A stretch of 64,000 nt of DNA from Lepidurus packardi (lineage: Eukaryota; Arthropoda; Branchiopoda; Notostraca; Triopsidae): contig JAKZAN010000006.1 of assembly GCA_023053545.1 (NCBI GenBank), positions 4,221,001-4,285,000 on the forward strand, written 5' to 3'. The translations under genes and the position numbers were made by a program. Each line of letters opens with the position of its first letter. The stretch's first letter is position 1. The notes beneath the pieces were generated by a model, which did not search any database, was not told the origin of the DNA, and worked only from the letters and a program-made list of their open reading frames with translations. This document shows positions 11,183 through 23,169 of the stretch, one piece after another.

Positions 11183-11307
11183 GAAAAAAGCGTTATGCAT
11201 GTCAAGTCCCTTTAAAATGACCTGTCCAAGCCAAAGTTTTGAACCGTCCCGCGCTTTCCGTATATCGATAGTCTCAGTTCAGTAATCGATTTTTATGCCT
11301 TGTAAAG
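11183..11307 (+). promoter_or_regulatory. Compact TCHP–EF-Tu intergenic promoter with a DRE element
   Basis: This 125-bp interval must hold the TCHP 3' UTR end as well as the promoter and 5' UTR of mitochondrial EF-Tu. At 11263–11270 it contains TATCGATA, a perfect match to the DNA replication-related element bound by DREF/BEAF-32 in Drosophila, about 38 bp before the EF-Tu ATG. A second ATCGAT lies at about 11285–11290. Function is inferred from the motif. Confidence 0.55.
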
Positions 11308-13321
11308 ATGGCTTCCTTGGTATGGTCGTCGCGTTTCGTCTTCAGTGCCGGTAAGGGAAATGCTTTGGTTCGCTATGAATTCCAAGTTTTGTGTGTTGTT
11401 TCTTAAATACAATTGAAGCTCTAAACAATACTATTACTTTCATTTATATATCATAATACTTTATTCGAGCACTTTTTTGTAGGCTCGGTTTCACGCCAGA
11501 GTTTCCGGCAAATTCGCAAGACCCACACTTTCCTAGTCGCAGTAAGTTATATAATTTTTGCCGTATTTTTGTAGTAGAGACTAAATATATTTCTAGTGTG
11601 CTGGATATAGGCAAGCCTTGAGGCTAGTGGGATCTCGCGGAAACTTGGTTACCAGTCAAATAAGACATTATGCTGCCCCGAACGAGAAAAAAGTGTTCCA
11701 GCGAGACAAACCTCACTGCAATATCGGTACTATTGGTCACGTTGACCATGGCAAAACCACCTTAACGGCCGCCATTACTAAAGGTAACTCATCTGCTATT
11801 ATCTTCTATTCACGGCTCTAATCTTTATTTTTCACAGTATTATCTGACAAGTCGATGGCAAAAGCCAAGCGCTATGACGAAATCGACAATGCTCCTGAAG
11901 AACGCGCTCGTGGTATCACGATCAATGTCGCTCACGTGGAATACGCTACTAGCAATCGGCATTACGGACATACGGATTGTCCTGGACATGCGGATTACAT
12001 CAAAGTAATTCGATTGAACTGTTAAATGTCGGGTTAACATTGTTTTTTATTAGAACATGATTACCGGTACCGCCCAAATGGACGGTGCAATTTTGGTAGT
12101 AGCTGCAACTGACGGTTGCATGCCTCAAACAAGAGAGCACTTGCTGCTTGCTAAGCAGATTGGCATCGAACACATTGTTGTTTTTATCAACAAAGCAGAC
12201 GCTGCCGACAGCGAAATGGTGGAGTTGGTTGAAATGGAAGTACGTGAACTGATGACTCAGCTGGGCTACGATGGCGACAACGTACCTTTCGTGACAGGTT
12301 CAGCTCTCTGCGCCTTGGAGGATAGAAATCCTGAAATTGGTATTATTTTCTTTCTCTCAACTCCAGTCTTTATTCTGTTTCTTTATTCTACTTTTTCGCC
12401 TTTGATTAGGATCGGAAGCTATTATTAAGCTGCTTCAAGAAGTAGATAGCTACATACCTACACCAGTGCGAGAGTTGGATAAACCTTTCTTACTTCCTGT
12501 TGAAAATGTATACTCCATCCCCGGGCGAGGAACAGTAGTCACTGGACGTTTGGAGCGCGGTGTCATCAAGAAGGGCATGGAATGCGAATTCGTCGGCTAT
12601 AGCAAGGCAATTAAAACAACAATTACAGGTAAATGCTGAAACGCAAAAAATGGAGAAAGAAGTCTAAGAGAATGTGTTTTCCTAGGTATCGAAATGTTTC
12701 ACCAAATTTTGGAGGAATCCCAAGCTGGTGATCAACTTGGTGCTTTGATTCGCGGTGTCAAACGCGATGACATCAGACGAGGCATGGTTATGTGCAAACC
12801 TGGCACCATGAAAGCTCATGATCACATCGAAGCCCAAGTAGACGGCCCATTTTTAGCTCACTTTTCATTTAAAACATAAAAAACACATTTTTTCGAGTTT
12901 TTCGGATTATTTAAGTATCATTTCTTTTAGGTGTACATCTTGAACAAAGAAGAAGGTGGAAAATCGAAACCGTTTACGTCGTTTATGCAGTTGCAAATGT
13001 TTTCCAAAACATGGGATTGCGCTGCACAGGTTAACTTAAATAACAAAGAAATGGTCATGCCTGGCGAAGATGCAACGTAAATTTAAAAAAATTCTTAGAT
13101 TTGAGAAAGTGGATTTTAATTTGGGATTTGGTCTTAGATTTGCCTTGAAGATGTTCAAGCCCATGGTCCTGGAGCAAGGGCAAAGATTTACCTTGCGCGA
13201 TGGAGCTCTCACTTTGGGAACAGGCGTAGTCACTAAAACTTTCCCGAATTTAAACGAAACCGAGCGACTAGCCATCCTCGAGGGCAAAAAAGCACGAGAA
13301 AAGTCTGCTAGGCAAAAGTAA
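11308..13321 (+). CDS. TUFM: Elongation factor Tu, mitochondrial
   Basis: GTPase that delivers aminoacyl-tRNA to the mitochondrial ribosome. Exons 11308–11350, 11483–11541, 11597–11783, 11838–12004, 12054–12339, 12410–12628, 12686–12837, 12931–13076 and 13138–13321 join in phase to 1443 nt (480 aa). The first ~65 residues are basic and Ser/Ala-rich, a mitochondrial presequence ending near RHYA. All G motifs are intact: GHVDHGKT (about 81–88), [20 protein letters not shown] and NKAD. Domains II and III follow ([34 protein letters not shown]), and the protein ends with a short Lys/Arg-rich tail. The sequence is clearly of the organellar/bacterial type rather than EF-1 alpha. Confidence 0.97.
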
Positions 13322-13863
13322 ATTGACTGGAACAATCGTAGAAAATCTGTGGCCAGCGTTTCGGTGTGAAGCTGAGCCCATGCCATCAATACAACATCTT
13401 TCGTTATCTGAAGATTGTTCAATACCTAAAAATAATTTACAAAAATTGTCGCTTTGTAAACCCTGCACTGCACGTTATTTCCTGTCATTTATCTCAACAG
13501 GAGTTTGTAATGCTTAAAATACCTTAATTTTCTTTTAAAATGTGTCGCAAGCAAGAAACGAACATTCCAAAGGTTCAGTTCTAACAGTTTCAAAGGGGTA
13601 GGAAGAAATAAAATACAATAAAATAAATAATAATAATAAAATAAGTTCAAGGCGGAAGGGATAGGAAGAAATAAAATAGGTGAATTCTCATGTATCTTAA
13701 CCGGTGTATTGGATAGAAAACCGTATGTGGCTAACTATTATAACTCGAAGCAAAACCATTGCAACTATCACCATTGTCTTAGGAAAACTACAAATATCAC
13801 CGGAAATTTGGAAGGGATTTACCCCAAATCTTAGGTTTGAAACCTAAGAATGTGACAAGATGC
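13322..13863. other. Convergent intergenic region with AATAAA-rich simple repeat
   Basis: The EF-Tu and mutarotase 3' UTRs face each other here. Between about 13600 and 13680 the same block (GGAAGAAATAAAATA) occurs twice, separated by an (AATAA)n-like stretch. Several AATAAA hexamers, the first at 13607–13612, could serve the EF-Tu transcript. No ORF is credible. Confidence 0.6.
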
Positions 13864-15263
13864 TTATCGAGTGGTCGAAAACCTGTACACAACTTTGTGG
13901 GTATAAACTTCGCCTGGTTTGACGACGCTATTAGGAAAGTTGGACTGAAACGAGAAACGATTGTAAAAAAAATGCGGATTATAGGGTCCCTACGGTACCT
14001 GATTAATTGCGTTCGGAAAATTTTGCGTTTCAACGCAAAAACCTCCATGGAAATGGTAAGATGCTCCTTTTTTGCCTACTAAACTATCGTCACCATCCTT
14101 TGGCAGGAAGTTGGCAGTGTAAAATTGCACTCCTGGTTGATCCGATAGCACTTGCAACACTCGTCCATTCGCTGGATTCTCAAACCTAAGGACAGTTTGA
14201 TGGAATATGCTAATCTGGCGTATCCAAGGAAGGGGTGAAAGCTTACTGTCCAACGAGATGTAATTGGTCTTCTCCATTCTGATTGATGACAAAATTATGG
14301 TCAAATCCTGCGGTTTCTAGACGAACAAAGGCTGAACTTAGTAGTGTCGCTTCACGCAGATCGAAGGCGGAACCATCCACGCGTTTTATTTGGCCTAAAT
14401 TAAAACTGCACTCAATAGAACTAATCGATTAAATTCGCTTTACCAGTGGGTATTTGCGTAGAATCCAACGGGGTATAGTTGTCCGCATTAATCGTAACTT
14501 TATGCGCTTCCAAAGCAACTGAACCAGCATCCTAGCTAATTTTTCTACCAATTGTGTGTAAATATTTACGAGATTCACTTACATGAGCCGCCAAGTTGAA
14601 GTATGAATGACTAGCCAGATTAATAGGACAAGCTTTAGTGGTCAATGCTTTGAAATCCAGGCGTAGTTCATCATCATCAGATAGTTCGTAGGTAACTTGG
14701 GCCAGAACTTGACCAGGATATCCTTCATCCCCATCCCGGCTCGAATAGCTCAGCGTTAGTTTACCATCTTGGTGCACATACGGATCCCAGACAACCTGAG
14801 TAATTACTTTATTAATTTCTCAATTTAAATTTCATTTGTTACTTTTCCGAAACCAGCAGGGCCACCATGTAAGTGGTTCTCGCCGTTGTTTATGGGCAAG
14901 GAATATTCCTGTCCGTCAACGGTAATTTTGCCTTTGGCAATCCTATTAGCTACGCGTCCAACAATAGCTCCGAAGTACGGGTTACGGATTTTAACTCCCA
15001 GATATCCTTGCAAGAGTAAAATCGTAAAACAGCATGAAAACATAAAAGCAACTTTTTGTTTTGTAGTGCTTACCATCTAAATCATCGAATCCCAGGACCA
15101 CGTCATCCAATTTACCATTCCGATCAGGAACAACGAGACTGGAAACTGTTGCTCCATACGTAATGATCTGTACTTTACTCCCCTTGGGGTTTGTTAAGGT
15201 AAATCGAAGTATAGGAGTTCCATCAATCTGCTCAAATACGTCTTGTACTATGTTTGCAACCAT
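13864..15263 (-). CDS. GALM: Galactose mutarotase (aldose 1-epimerase)
   Basis: Interconverts alpha and beta anomers of galactose and other aldoses, feeding the cytosolic Leloir pathway. Minus-strand exons 15074–15263, 14843–15006, 14583–14795, 14444–14531, 14247–14394, 13999–14185 and 13864–13944 join in phase to 1071 nt (356 aa), near the usual ~342 aa. Diagnostic segments are present: [26 protein letters not shown] and [11 protein letters not shown] with the catalytic His, [12 protein letters not shown], and [15 protein letters not shown] with the catalytic Glu. The last small exon, ending [22 protein letters not shown], completes the conserved C-terminus. It is divergent from Sec24 and convergent with EF-Tu. 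Confidence 0.95.
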
Positions 15264-17195
15264 TGTATTAAATACAGCCCAAAGCGAATCGACAGAAATT
15301 CGAAGTTACAAAAAACAGTAACAGGTCAAATACGATTGACGAAGTGAAGAGTTGGATACGATTAAACCTCAAAAACAAGCCAGGCATGATGCTTAAAAAA
15401 CATGATGATTATCTCATCTCATGCCTGAGTGATAAAAAAAAGATAGTAGTTAAAAAAAGAACAAAAAAACAGTCCCCCAATCGCATCTCCGGGCATGTTT
15501 CAAGGTCTGGGATCCTAAAGTTCAGTTTAATTTGTTAGTTAATAATTATTAAATTACAATACGCACAAGGAAAGTCTGGACTATATTTATTATGTATAAT
15601 TGGAGCTTTCATAAGTTATTACACAAAATGCTTAACAATTAAATGTTTTGAGAACTTTTTTGCTCGGTAATAACAATAGCACCACGTGTCAACACACCTG
15701 TTCGTTTGTTTTTACATCGTTCGTCACAGTAAAGTGCCAACTGGATTAAGTTTGATATATTTCTCGCTAGGTGGCTTAAAAAGCCTTTCTGAGACGACGG
15801 ATGCTATTCTATTCATACCCTAGGAGGCCAGGGTCGCACCAACAAGCGTCTAATATGGGGCCTCACTCCGCAGGGTGTTTGAAGCCAGTTCCTACACTAG
15901 CGCTCTCTCTCTTTTCAGACCCTGAACTTCCCAGAAAAAGGGCGAAACTTAATGTTTGATTATTGCCCACATCATAAATAACCTTTGAATTGTATATATT
16001 ATTTGTTATTTTACAAAAAGAATTTCTTTGAGGTTAAAGAATTTTGTTAATTAGCTAGAAACGCGTTCGACGAAGAGCTTACAAGCGCTAAATTTATTCT
16101 AAGACTTTGGCTGACCTCCAAACAAAACTGCTGAATGCTAAACAATCGCACAATTTAATTAATCAAATTTTCGATTTCTTCAATAACTTATGATAGATTT
16201 GTTCGAAGCTCAACTTGCATAAAACCTATGCGAAACATCTTAGAAAAAATCTTCGATTTTGCTTGATATTTGAATGCTTCAAACTACGGTAATAATTATG
16301 TGAAAGAATGTATTCTGATAGTTTCGTAGAGGTTTAATACAAATCAGCCTTTAAAAAATCTGCGGGTGAAAAACAATCCAAAGTTTTTCTCGATTCGTTT
16401 ATGTTTCAAACCACGGGCCTTTTTAAAACAACAGCTTCTATCAAGTACAGAACTTATTGACTGTTCTTAACGGGAAGAATGCCACTTATGTAAGGAAACG
16501 AACAAGATAATTGAAGTCATTATTCAAAAGTTTAGCAATGCCAAATTCGATGCGGAGTAAGAAGCGCAAATCAACAATTTAATCACAAAAAGTTGCGTGT
16601 AATCTACGAAAAACAAAGAATATTCAACATGTTTAAGGTTAATACCAGTCGATTTAAATGTATAAAAATCCTGACTTGGTTCCCGAACACATTGTACTTC
16701 CAAAATATACATTAATTCTACGATAAAAGATACATGTAGGCTAATGGATAAATGCAATTCTACAATACAAAAATTAGTTCGGGGCCTGAAAACGAACGGC
16801 GCTACTATCGAACTTGCTCAAAATTATCCTTCAAAGTGTGAGCTCTATTCTAGATGCTCCTTGCTCGGACGTCTGGCGTATCGAGGCCAAGTACCTCCCC
16901 TATCTAAACCTGTAACATTTCGTGTTAACAATTAATTATTACCGTGCTAGTCACAATTAGGTCATTCCAGAGAAATTAACGCAGTAAGATACCTTTATAG
17001 AAAATCAGTTATTTGTTAAAAAAGTAAAATTTCAGCCGTTCTTCTGGCGTTTAAAGTTTACCCAAGAGTGATTCGATCACAAAAAGGCAACCTGAGCCTG
17101 TCTACTGTGTTATCTTAATAACCAGGTGTTAAATCTCTTACCTTGACATAGTGCATAAAATTCTAATAATGCTTTGTATACTCCATCATCAGATT
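15264..17195. other. Divergent intergenic region between GALM and Sec24
   Basis: About 1.9 kb of AT-rich sequence with no recognisable gene. Promoters for GALM (leftwards) and Sec24 (rightwards) should lie at its two ends. A locally GC-richer patch at about 15790–15910 has no coding signature. CATCATCAG just before the Sec24 ATG could be a splice acceptor for an upstream 5' UTR exon. Confidence 0.5.
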
Positions 17196-20100
17196 ATGGC
17201 AGCTCCCCAGCCTCCACCTCAAGGACAACTCCCAAGATATCCATATGCACAACCCTCAGTGCCAAATGGAATTGCAAGTACTCTGGGCCCCAGTCAGCAA
17301 AGACCGTATCAACCTTATATCCCTACTGGACTTCCACCTCTTCCTCCACAGACACAGTCAAGTCCAAGAGGCCAACCAATGCCACCATGGAGCACTAGAC
17401 CTTTCATTCCAGGACAAACATCAGCTTTCTATCCTGTTCAGCAACCTACGCCAGGAAATCCTCCCAGTACGTGCTTATTTTCTCCTTTTCATTGACAATT
17501 AAGGCTAACTAAGACACTGTCTCTTTTCAGTGGCTTCACATCTGGGTCCAGGTTCGACTGCACCCCTAGCAACAATGAATAGTCCATCTCTGGGCAAAAG
17601 TCCATTAGGCCAAAGTTCACCTAACTTGGTTCCTTTAGTTAACGGGAGTTCAAGCTCCAACGAGGCTCCCAATTTCCCGCGACCAAGTTCTTTCGCTGGA
17701 CCGATGACTAAAGGTAACAAACCATAAATACAACTTTTCTTAAGTTTTTATAATTTTTTCATTATAAGACTCTAATCTTCTTTTGCCTCCTGGATATCCC
17801 GGACCTTCAGGAACCGTTTCCGTTGGAGCTACTCCAAACTCTTCTGGTAAATTAGGAAATTTAACACATCCGTAGCATTACATTGATCTTACATCCGTAT
17901 TTTTTCCCCCAGCTCCTCCATCTAATAGAACATCACGAAATGTTTCACCAGCTCCGAGTTCCAAATACGATAACATGGAGGGACAATTCCCACCCAGCGC
18001 AGCTACAAGTAGCAACTTTTTACTCCATAACACTTTGACTCTTGGAAGTTAATTTTCATAATTTTCCCCGTCTTGTGCCAGGTCCGTTGGGATCCTCGAG
18101 TAGTTTAAACGGTATGGTTGAACGGGCTTCTCAACTGTCACCTTTACCCCCGACCAAACTTAATCAGGCTTCGCAACCACCAAACGCGCGGACTCAGCCT
18201 CAGCCTCCCAATCCACCTGGCCCGCCACGTGCTCCATTCCAATCCCCATTCCGAGCCCCCATCCCAGCGCCAAGTGCGTATTACCCGGCTTCGTCCCAAA
18301 CACAACCACAGCAGCAGCAAGCACCGTACTGGAATAATCCCACTAGTGCCTCGAATGCCCCGAGCAGTCCAGCGGTGGTCGCTCAGCCAGGACTTATGCA
18401 AACGCCAACGCCAACTCTGAATAATTATGCGACTCAGTACAGATCTACAGGCAGCATGCCGCCTAACAACACACCGTATCTCCCCCAAAGCCAACCAATC
18501 CCGGGCAATCGTTACCCTCAGCCACCTACTAATTACGGTCCCGCACTTGGGGGTCAGAAGAGCAGCGTGGACCAACTCACACCTGCTTTTAATGCCATGG
18601 GAGTTCAGCAGACAGTCCAGCAAGGTTTTAACGCGTTATGGGGCACGGACAACCTCGATTTGCTGCAGACACGCAACGTGTTACCGCCCGACGGAGTCAA
18701 AGCGCCGAGCATTCGCTTGCAACACGAGTACATGAACGGTATCAATTGCAGTCCGGACATTTTCCGCTGCACCCTGACCAAAATTCCGGAGACAAATACC
18801 TTGCTTCAAAAGTCCAGACTTCCGTTAGGCGTGCTGATCCACCCGTTCAAGGACCTGAACCAACTCCCCGTTATCCAATGTCAAAACATCGTGCGCTGCA
18901 GGTCCTGTCGTACCTATATTAACCCTTTTGTTTACTTCGTGGATCAGCGTCGCTGGAAGTGTAATCTTTGCTTCCGCGTCAACGAATTGCCCGACGAGTT
19001 CCAATTTGATCCCATGACGAAGACGTATGGGGATCCTTCCCGTCGGCCCGAGGTTAAGAACGCCACCATTGAATTTATTGCGCCTTCTGAGTACATGCTG
19101 CGTCCGCCTCAACCCGCCATATATCTCTTCGTCCTGGACGTGTCGCACAACGCAGTCGAGACAGGCTATTTGAAAGTTTTCTGCGACACGCTGATAGAAG
19201 AGCTGGACAAAGTACCCGGGGATACCCGGACCCAGATCGGCTTTATTACCTTTGACACCACCATTCATTTTTATAATCTGGCCGAAGGCCGAAGCCAACC
19301 CCACCAAATGGTCGTCACGGATATTGACGACATTTTCTTGCCTTGTCCCTCGGACTTGCTGGTCCACATGAACACGAGTAAACAGCTCGTCCTGGACTTC
19401 CTGGAGGAGCTTCCGACGCGGTTCTTACAGACCCCCGAGAGCAATTCCGCCCTCGGAGCGGCGCTTCAAGCGGCGTACAAATTAGTCAGTCCCATCGGAG
19501 GCCGGATCACGGTAATGCAGTCCACGTTACCCATGATCGGTCCTGCCGCGCTCAAACCCCGCGAAGATCCCAACCAAAGAGCAGCGAAGGACGTGTCGCA
19601 CTTGAACCCGGCCATCGATTTCTACAAGAAACTGGCGCTGGACTGCTCGGGTCAGCAAGTGGCGGTCGACTTGTTCCTCTTCGGGAGCCAGTATGTGGAC
19701 ATCGCCACCTTGTCGTGCGCTGCCAAGTTTTCGGGCGGCTCAATCTACCATTTCCCGGGGTTCCACTACATTCAGAACGTCGTCCAAGCCGAGCGCTTCG
19801 AGCGGTGTCTACGACGGTACCTGACGCGGAAGGTAGGGTTCGAGGCCGTCATGCGAATTCGCTGCACGCGGGGACTCACGATCCACACGTTCCACGGCAA
19901 TTTCTTCGTCCGTTCGACCGATTTGCTCTCGCTGCCGAACGTCAACCCCGACTCGGGGTTCGGCATGCAGGTGTCCATCGAGGAGAACTTGGCGGACGTA
20001 CAGAACGTGTGTTTCCAAGCCGCGTTACTCTACACGTCGAGCAAAGGCGAGCGGCGTATTCGCGTCCATACGATGTGCCTGCCGCTCGCGAGCACCGTAG

Positions 20101-21460
20101 CCGATATTATCCAATCCGCCGACCAGCAATGCATCGTGGGCCTGTTGGCCAAAATGGCCGTAGACCGGTCGTTACAGTCGTCGATCAGCGACGCAAGAGA
20201 TGCGTTCATAAACGTTTGTATTGACGCCTTGTCGGCCTATAAAGCGTCGCAAACGATCGGGTCCATGGGGCTCATTGCGCCCCCAAATTTGCGGCTGCTC
20301 CCGCTTTATGTCCTGGCTTTACTTAAGTCCGTTGCGTTCCGCTCCGGCACGAGCACGCGGTTAGACGACCGGGTTTACGCCATGTGTCAAATGAAAACTT
20401 TGCCACTCGCAGCACTCATACAAGCCATTTACCCAGACCTTTATCCCGTGCATAACCTCACGGATCAAGGGGCGATCAGCGTGGACGATACCGTCGTGCC
20501 CCAACCCCCGCGACTCCAGCTTTCCGCCGAGAAGGTCGACACGACCGGGTGTTACCTGATGGACACTGGAGATATTGTGTATATCTACGTAGGCAAGGCA
20601 GTCGGAACGACTTTTTGTCAGGCAGTCCTAGGATCAGCCAGTTATCAAGCGTTACCCGAGCAAATGGTAAAGCCTTTCCTTTCATTTCACTTTTTTTTCA
20701 AAAGATGGCACTGATGTCATACCCCTATATCATGAGAATGTCAACTTTAAACAGAAATTTAAAAGAAATTTAACGAAATATTCGTTTCGTTAAATTCAAG
20801 AAAATTCGTTTCTTAAAAATATTTGAATAAAAATATCTTCGTAGGCTTCAATTTTCAGTACGAAAATTTTAAATAAATAATATATCTAAATGTTTTGTTT
20901 TTGGCTAAATTGTATGACATGAGTGCCATCTTTTGACGAAAAATATCAACTACTTGCAGTATACAGTGGGCTTCAAGTAAGTTAAACATTCTCAACAAAA
21001 AAAGAGGAGTTGAAGTCTACTGCTGGAATTTAGTGATTAGAAATCTTATGATGAAAGGGGAAAAGTGGATTCATGATGGCTTAAAGTTCAAATGAAAGTT
21101 TCTTGTAAGTTTGAAAACTCAATTACGGTTTTTTTTTTGTTCGCAGTTGGAGCTTCCCGAAGTGGAAACGCCTGAATCGGAACGTTTGCGCAGTTTTGTG
21201 AACTATTTACAGAACCAGAAGCCCTATCCAGCCGTGTTGCAACTAATAAAGTAAACTTCGATCCAATTAAATTGTTTAAAAACCGATTCGAATCAAAAGT
21301 GTATTCATTTTATGTCTCTTGCTTTCCTTGTTCTCTTACGTTTCGCAGAGAGGATAGTAAACAACGAGGACTCTTCATTGAACGCTTAACTGAAGATCGA
21401 AATGAATCGGCCTTATCTTACTATGAATTTCTGCAGCATCTAAAGACTTCAGTCAAATAA
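17196..21460 (+). CDS. Sec24CD: Protein transport protein Sec24 (C/D type), COPII cargo-binding subunit
   Basis: Inner-coat COPII subunit that pairs with Sec23 and selects cargo for ER export. Exons 17196–17466, 17531–17713, 17769–17846, 17913–18008, 18082–20666, 21147–21250 and 21349–21460 join in phase to 3429 nt (1142 aa), typical of Sec24C/D. The first ~420 residues are a Pro/Gln/Ser-rich disordered tail. A zinc finger (CRSC … CNLC) lies near residues 480–505. The Sec23/24 trunk begins near 550 (PAIYLFVLDVS), then beta-sandwich, helical and gelsolin-like regions (GCYLMDTGDIVYIYVGK), ending SALSYYEFLQHLKTSVK. The ATG at 17196 (MAAPQPPPQ) is preferred; an in-frame upstream ATG at 17151 exists. 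Exon 5 is 2585 nt, intron-free and markedly GC-richer than the rest of the locus. Confidence 0.95.
20698..20936. mobile_element. Miniature inverted-repeat element in the last long Sec24 intron (25-bp terminal repeats)
   Basis: Positions 20698–20722 and 20912–20936 are inverted copies of a 25-bp sequence starting TCAAAAGATGGCACT, with one mismatch. The 239-bp interval between and including them is AT-rich and has an inner palindrome at about 20768–20800. It has no coding capacity and lies inside the intron 20667–21146, so it resembles a non-autonomous DNA transposon. Family unknown. Confidence 0.65.
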
Positions 21461-23083
21461 CAACGTGGGGAGGAAGCACCATGCTTTGGGGGGATGAATT
21501 GCAATACTGGAATGCTGATGAGCCTGAGGTGCACCGTATCCTTCTGCTCTGGAAATGAGACCGGTTACGGTTTTCTTATACGCTATGTTTTTGTTTTGTT
21601 TTTATTGTCATGTTGGGTCCCCCCTTTTTTATTATTTTTTGTCTCTTTCCGTTGTGGTCAATATTCGCGTTCTGTTTTTTTCTCTGGCTGGCAATTATGT
21701 TACCGTCAAATCTTCCCGAATTGGGTACTTGCACTTATTGAGACCCTCGCCGCTCTGTGCGGTTTTTGTTATTCCGTAATTAATTACGAAAAACCATTTA
21801 CGGCACTCATAGGAACGAACCCTGTCACCCCCTTTTCCTTGGTTGTTGCGTCTGTTAATTAGTAGGTTACGTATCCCCACCCACTCTGTACTTGTTTCTG
21901 TTGTTGGTGGAATTTGGATAAACAGAAACGAACCTAAGAAAACGGGGAAATTCAAGGAAAAAGCAGAGCGCGTTTGGATTTCTTCTCAAAAAGTGAGATT
22001 TTTTCTCAAACCAAAGAAAGAGAACAGAAGTTATAGGTCCCAGCTGGATCGTTGCGGACTTTAGTTAAAGCTATTAAGGGAATGACTAACGAGCACAGCG
22101 TGTCGGGGATTTTAATATGAAAGAAAAGGAAAATTGTCGCATTAAATTCGATTACATGGAACCCAGTTTGTCACTGGAGACTATAACAAGCTTGAGTTGC
22201 GTAAAACTGTCTTTGGGGATAAAGAAATGGGAGCTTTTCTGCGACTCAAGGAAGGGGAAAAGAAACTGTATTAGAGGAATTCATTCTTGCAGGGCCTACA
22301 AAGTTTTTTGAGTAAGAATTTGAGTTTCTAAAGTAAAACGTCGCGTTTGGGATTTGTCTGGGATTTTGTGCGTCTCTTTTTGATCGGTTCAATTGGATTA
22401 GAGACCTTTTAAAAAGAAAAATAAGCTAGCTGCAGCGTGCAATGAAATGAATCGTTGTAAAGATGTCAGGAAACAAGTACCGAGGGAAATCAGTTGAGGG
22501 ATTTAGGGAATTTTCAAAGGGAATATTATATCTTTGTTAAACATGTGTCCAGTTTGACAATACACTCTTTACAGAACAAACACTCAGGCATACATTTTGC
22601 TCCGTTATCAAACATCTTTGGCTGTGCTTGATTTGGTTTGCATAGGATCCAAACCAAAAGCCCTTGGGCTCTGGACACAGTACGTGAGTATGAGCATGTA
22701 TGTGGGTCCATACAGTAATGCGTGAGTACCCGAATATAAAGGACTCGAATTTCTGAAATGTGATTCTGAATCTTGCAATTGTAATTTACTCAAACTATAA
22801 TTTAGAGACTTGGCAAACACCGTGCATCTAAAATGAACAAAGTTTGGAGAGTATAGACAGTCTGAAGTGTTGGGGTTGATCTTTTAGAGAGAAAGCGTTG
22901 GGCGTTTTATAACTAATTCATGAACTGGAGAACAGGACACATTTGGGAGCTACTGAATCTCGCATAACACCAAACACTTCTCCCTTGCGAAGCTTCCTTG
23001 CGTTCAAACTTTGATGCAGCTTTCGGATGCGTGTTTCTCTAAGCTATGAAATTCTAGGTTGTCTTATGTATTGGGAGGAACGT

Positions 23084-23169
23084 AGCTATAATAAAACCAT
23101 AGGTATAATAAAACAATAGGTATAATAAAACAATAGGCATAATAAAACAATAGTTATAATAAAACAATA
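23084..23169. repeat. Tandem repeat, about 18-bp unit x ~4.7
   Basis: The unit TATAATAAAACAATAGG is repeated almost perfectly four to five times, with single-base differences between copies (CCATAGG, CAATAGG, CAATAGT). It is a minisatellite-like array in intergenic DNA. Confidence 0.85.

Noticed and set aside
18144-20224. Several ORFs of 60–180 codons on other frames and strand within Sec24
   Set aside because: They are shadows of the long GC-rich Sec24 exon; the Sec24 frame alone shows family conservation.
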